From assembly GCA_002840845.1 (NCBI GenBank), contig PHCS01000002.1, forward strand, positions 119,618 to 183,617: a DNA stretch of 64,000 bases, given 5' to 3'. The stretch is from Betaproteobacteria bacterium HGW-Betaproteobacteria-14 (GTDB lineage: Bacteria > Pseudomonadota > Gammaproteobacteria > Burkholderiales > Rhodocyclaceae). A program made the translations under genes and the position numbers. Shown piece after piece: positions 62,570 to 64,000 of the stretch; the stretch's first letter is position 1; every line of letters starts with the position of its first letter. The notes below the pieces were generated by a model, which ran no database searches, was not told the origin of the DNA, and saw only the letters and a program-made list of their open reading frames with translations.

Positions 62570-63679
62570 CTATTGTTTTATCACACTTGCAGAGTATTTA
62601 TGCCGCGAAAGCGCTGCAGCTAAAGCCTTTGAAAACGCCGCGCGATCCCGCATATCCAGATGCGAGCCGTCCGGGCAGGAAAATCCGGTCAATCCGGGTT
62701 CATAAGCCGCATGCAATCCTGTCACGCCCGCTTCTTGCTGGAACCTCTCCCAGAACCGCTCGCGGGGGTAGCGCCGCGCCTCGATCTCGCGCACCAGACC
62801 GCTCGATGGCATGGCAATGAAAATCACTTGCCCGCCGCGGGCACGGATCTTTTCCGCAAGGCGGCCGACTTCGCGCGCGGCCTGCCGGAAGCCGGCATCG
62901 TCCACGGGCGCAAGGGCGGCGATGCGCTGCGCCAGCGCCGCCTCGATGCCCGGCGCCTTCACGTCGATCTCCTCGCCCAGCGTGCGCGCCACCCGGCGGT
63001 AATAGAAATCCGGCATGTCCACCCGCGTGTAGTCGGCCAGGCGCGAGCGGTCTGGCCGCGTGACCAGGTATTGCCGCGCCTCGGCGGCGGGCAGGATGCG
63101 CCAGCGCAGCGAGGCGAGCGGATTGGCGCCGTCGGAATAGGCGCGAAGGCGCTCGTGCAGCCACGCCGTCAGCCGCGCCTCGACGCGCTCGGCCGGCTGC
63201 TTCCAGAAGCGCAGGCGGTCGGCGGACTTCCCGTACTGGCGCTGCATGTGCTCCGCCACGCCGCCGCGTGCGCCGACGGTGTGGTCGTAGTACTCGACCA
63301 GCACCGTGCCGCGAATCGCAGTATCGTTGGCCAGTCCCTCGAGGATCGGCTCGCCGCCGCTACCGTCGAGCGCCAGTTGCACCGGCTCGAGCCCGGTTTC
63401 CCTGCGCAGCACGTCGAGATCGAGGCCGAGCTGGAAGCGCGAGGCGCCCACCAGGATCAGGGCGCGCTCGCCGAGCCGGGCGGCGCGGGCGCGTGCCGCC
63501 TGCCAGCGTTCCTGCGAGTCGCGCGCGGTAGGCTGGTAGCCGAGTGCATCGAGCCGCAGCTCCATGGCCGCCGCCGCCGCGAGAAACAGCAGCGCGGCCG
63601 CCGCCAGCAGCCCCAGCCAAGGCACCAGCGGCAGCACGCGCTCAGAACTGGAAGTAGATGAAGGCACGCTGGTCGCCAC
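62570..63679 (-). CDS. membrane-anchored SGNH-like protein next to an MBOAT gene
   Basis: This 369-residue protein has one N-terminal helix (LVPWLGLLAAAALLFLAAAA) and then an extracytoplasmic domain. A possible nucleophile motif is ILVGASRFQLGLDL, and a late DGSHLDMRDR could hold the Asp-His pair of SGNH/AlgX-like acyl-transfer or esterase folds. It overlaps the MBOAT gene by 38 bases if the ATG at 63679 is used; a GTG at 63637 would avoid this. MBOAT plus SGNH-like partners commonly acetylate polysaccharides. The family call is tentative. Confidence 0.62.
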   Translation of the reverse strand: MATSVPSSTSSSERVLPLVPWLGLLAAAALLFLAAAAAMELRLDALGYQPTARDSQERWQAARARAARLGERALILVGASRFQLGLDLDVLRRETGLEPVQLALDGSGGEPILEGLANDTAIRGTVLVEYYDHTVGARGGVAEHMQRQYGKSADRLRFWKQPAERVEARLTAWLHERLRAYSDGANPLASLRWRILPAAEARQYLVTRPDRSRLADYTRVDMPDFYYRRVARTLGEEIDVKAPGIEAALAQRIAALAPVDDAGFRQAAREVGRLAEKIRARGGQVIFIAMPSSGLVREIEARRYPRERFWERFQQEAGVTGLHAAYEPGLTGFSCPDGSHLDMRDRAAFSKALAAALSRHKYSASVIKQ

Positions 63680-64000
63680 CGGAAAAGAGATACATCGTCA
63701 TCAGGCATCCTGCCATGGCCGCGAATTGACGCGACTTCCCCCATGACGCGACGACTGCCTCGAAGCTGCGCTCGCGCATCGACATGTGCCACGCAACGGT
63801 AAAGATCATTGCCGCAATCGCCGCCAGCCCAGGCAGGTCGAGCATGGGCGGCAGGTCGCTACGCAACAGGCCGGCGACGATGCCCAGCGCCGCGTCGGGG
63901 GTCGGCGCGCGAAACGGAATCCAGGTCAGGCTGATCACGACGAAAACGAATATCTGCAGCAATCGCCTGCCCCCGGCGGTGGCGGCGAGGCCTGCGCCGG
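63642..64000 (-). CDS. C-terminal part of an MBOAT-family O-acyltransferase (5' end outside window)
   Basis: The last 119 or so residues of a membrane protein are present; the frame is open through the right edge. Hydrophobic helices (IFVFVVISLTWIPFRAP, LAAIAAMIFTVAWHMS, MAGCLMTMYLFSGG) and the end FSGGDQRAFIYFQF are typical of AlgI/DltB-type MBOAT proteins. These move acyl groups across the membrane for polysaccharide or teichoic acid modification. The catalytic histidine lies upstream, outside the window. The next gene leftward encodes the likely periplasmic partner. Confidence 0.8.
   Translation of the reverse strand, partial: GAGLAATAGGRRLLQIFVFVVISLTWIPFRAPTPDAALGIVAGLLRSDLPPMLDLPGLAAIAAMIFTVAWHMSMRERSFEAVVASWGKSRQFAAMAGCLMTMYLFSGGDQRAFIYFQF

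Overview
This 64 kb window is GC-rich (about two thirds G+C by eye), densely coded bacterial DNA. The gene content points to a chemolithotrophic, sulfur-oxidising betaproteobacterium, perhaps of the Rhodocyclales/Sulfuritalea kind. That placement is an inference from protein style and pathway combination, not from a marker gene. I see no rRNA, tRNA, CRISPR array, transposase or phage gene. No gap between genes exceeds about 235 bases.

Positions 1-36,150 are mainly sulfur oxidation. A leftward soeABC operon (cytoplasmic sulfite dehydrogenase) is followed by a tusA-type sulfur carrier cut by the window edge. A rightward qmoA-qmoB-hdrC-hdrB operon comes next. A leftward sat-aprB-aprA operon (APS pathway) lies at 25.2-29.0 kb, and a rightward soxYZAXB set without soxCD at 31.9-36.1 kb. 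Together they cover periplasmic thiosulfate attack (Sox), sulfur transfer (TusA), and sulfite oxidation both directly (Soe) and through APS (Apr/Sat, electrons via Qmo/Hdr). The sat-apr and qmo operons each carry a perfect FNR-type box upstream. Between these blocks lie a secreted TPR-CHAT protein with a small partner, thrH, two multi-PAS histidine kinases, a CbbQ/CbbO-type AAA+/vWA pair, a YkgJ-type metal-cluster protein, bepA, a receiver-only response regulator and moaC.

Positions 36,200-44,750 hold a TolC-MacA-MacB-type export operon with ATPase and permease on separate genes, a CYTH-CHAD/SixA/HAD-phosphatase operon, and an AAA ATPase of the DUF4143 type behind a perfect palindrome.

Positions 44,750-64,000 are a surface-polysaccharide locus. 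It starts with a Wzm/Wzt exporter whose ATPase has a substrate-recognition C-terminus. It continues with a TylF-type methyltransferase, then asnB, a methyltransferase-glycosyltransferase pair, a second diverged copy of that pair, and a second asnB. A frameshifted glycosyltransferase, another methyltransferase and a GT2 enzyme follow. A convergent leftward block carries MBOAT (partial), an SGNH-like partner, a methyltransferase with a ten-G tract, and another GT2 enzyme.

Small-scale structure is rich. There are four copies of a REP-like double palindrome, two of them a perfect 57-base inverted pair around two unknown small genes. A second repeat family supplies or sequesters ribosome-binding sites of qmoB and soxB. 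The octamer CTGACTTT is strongly over-represented, occurring 15 times on both strands and in all reading frames.
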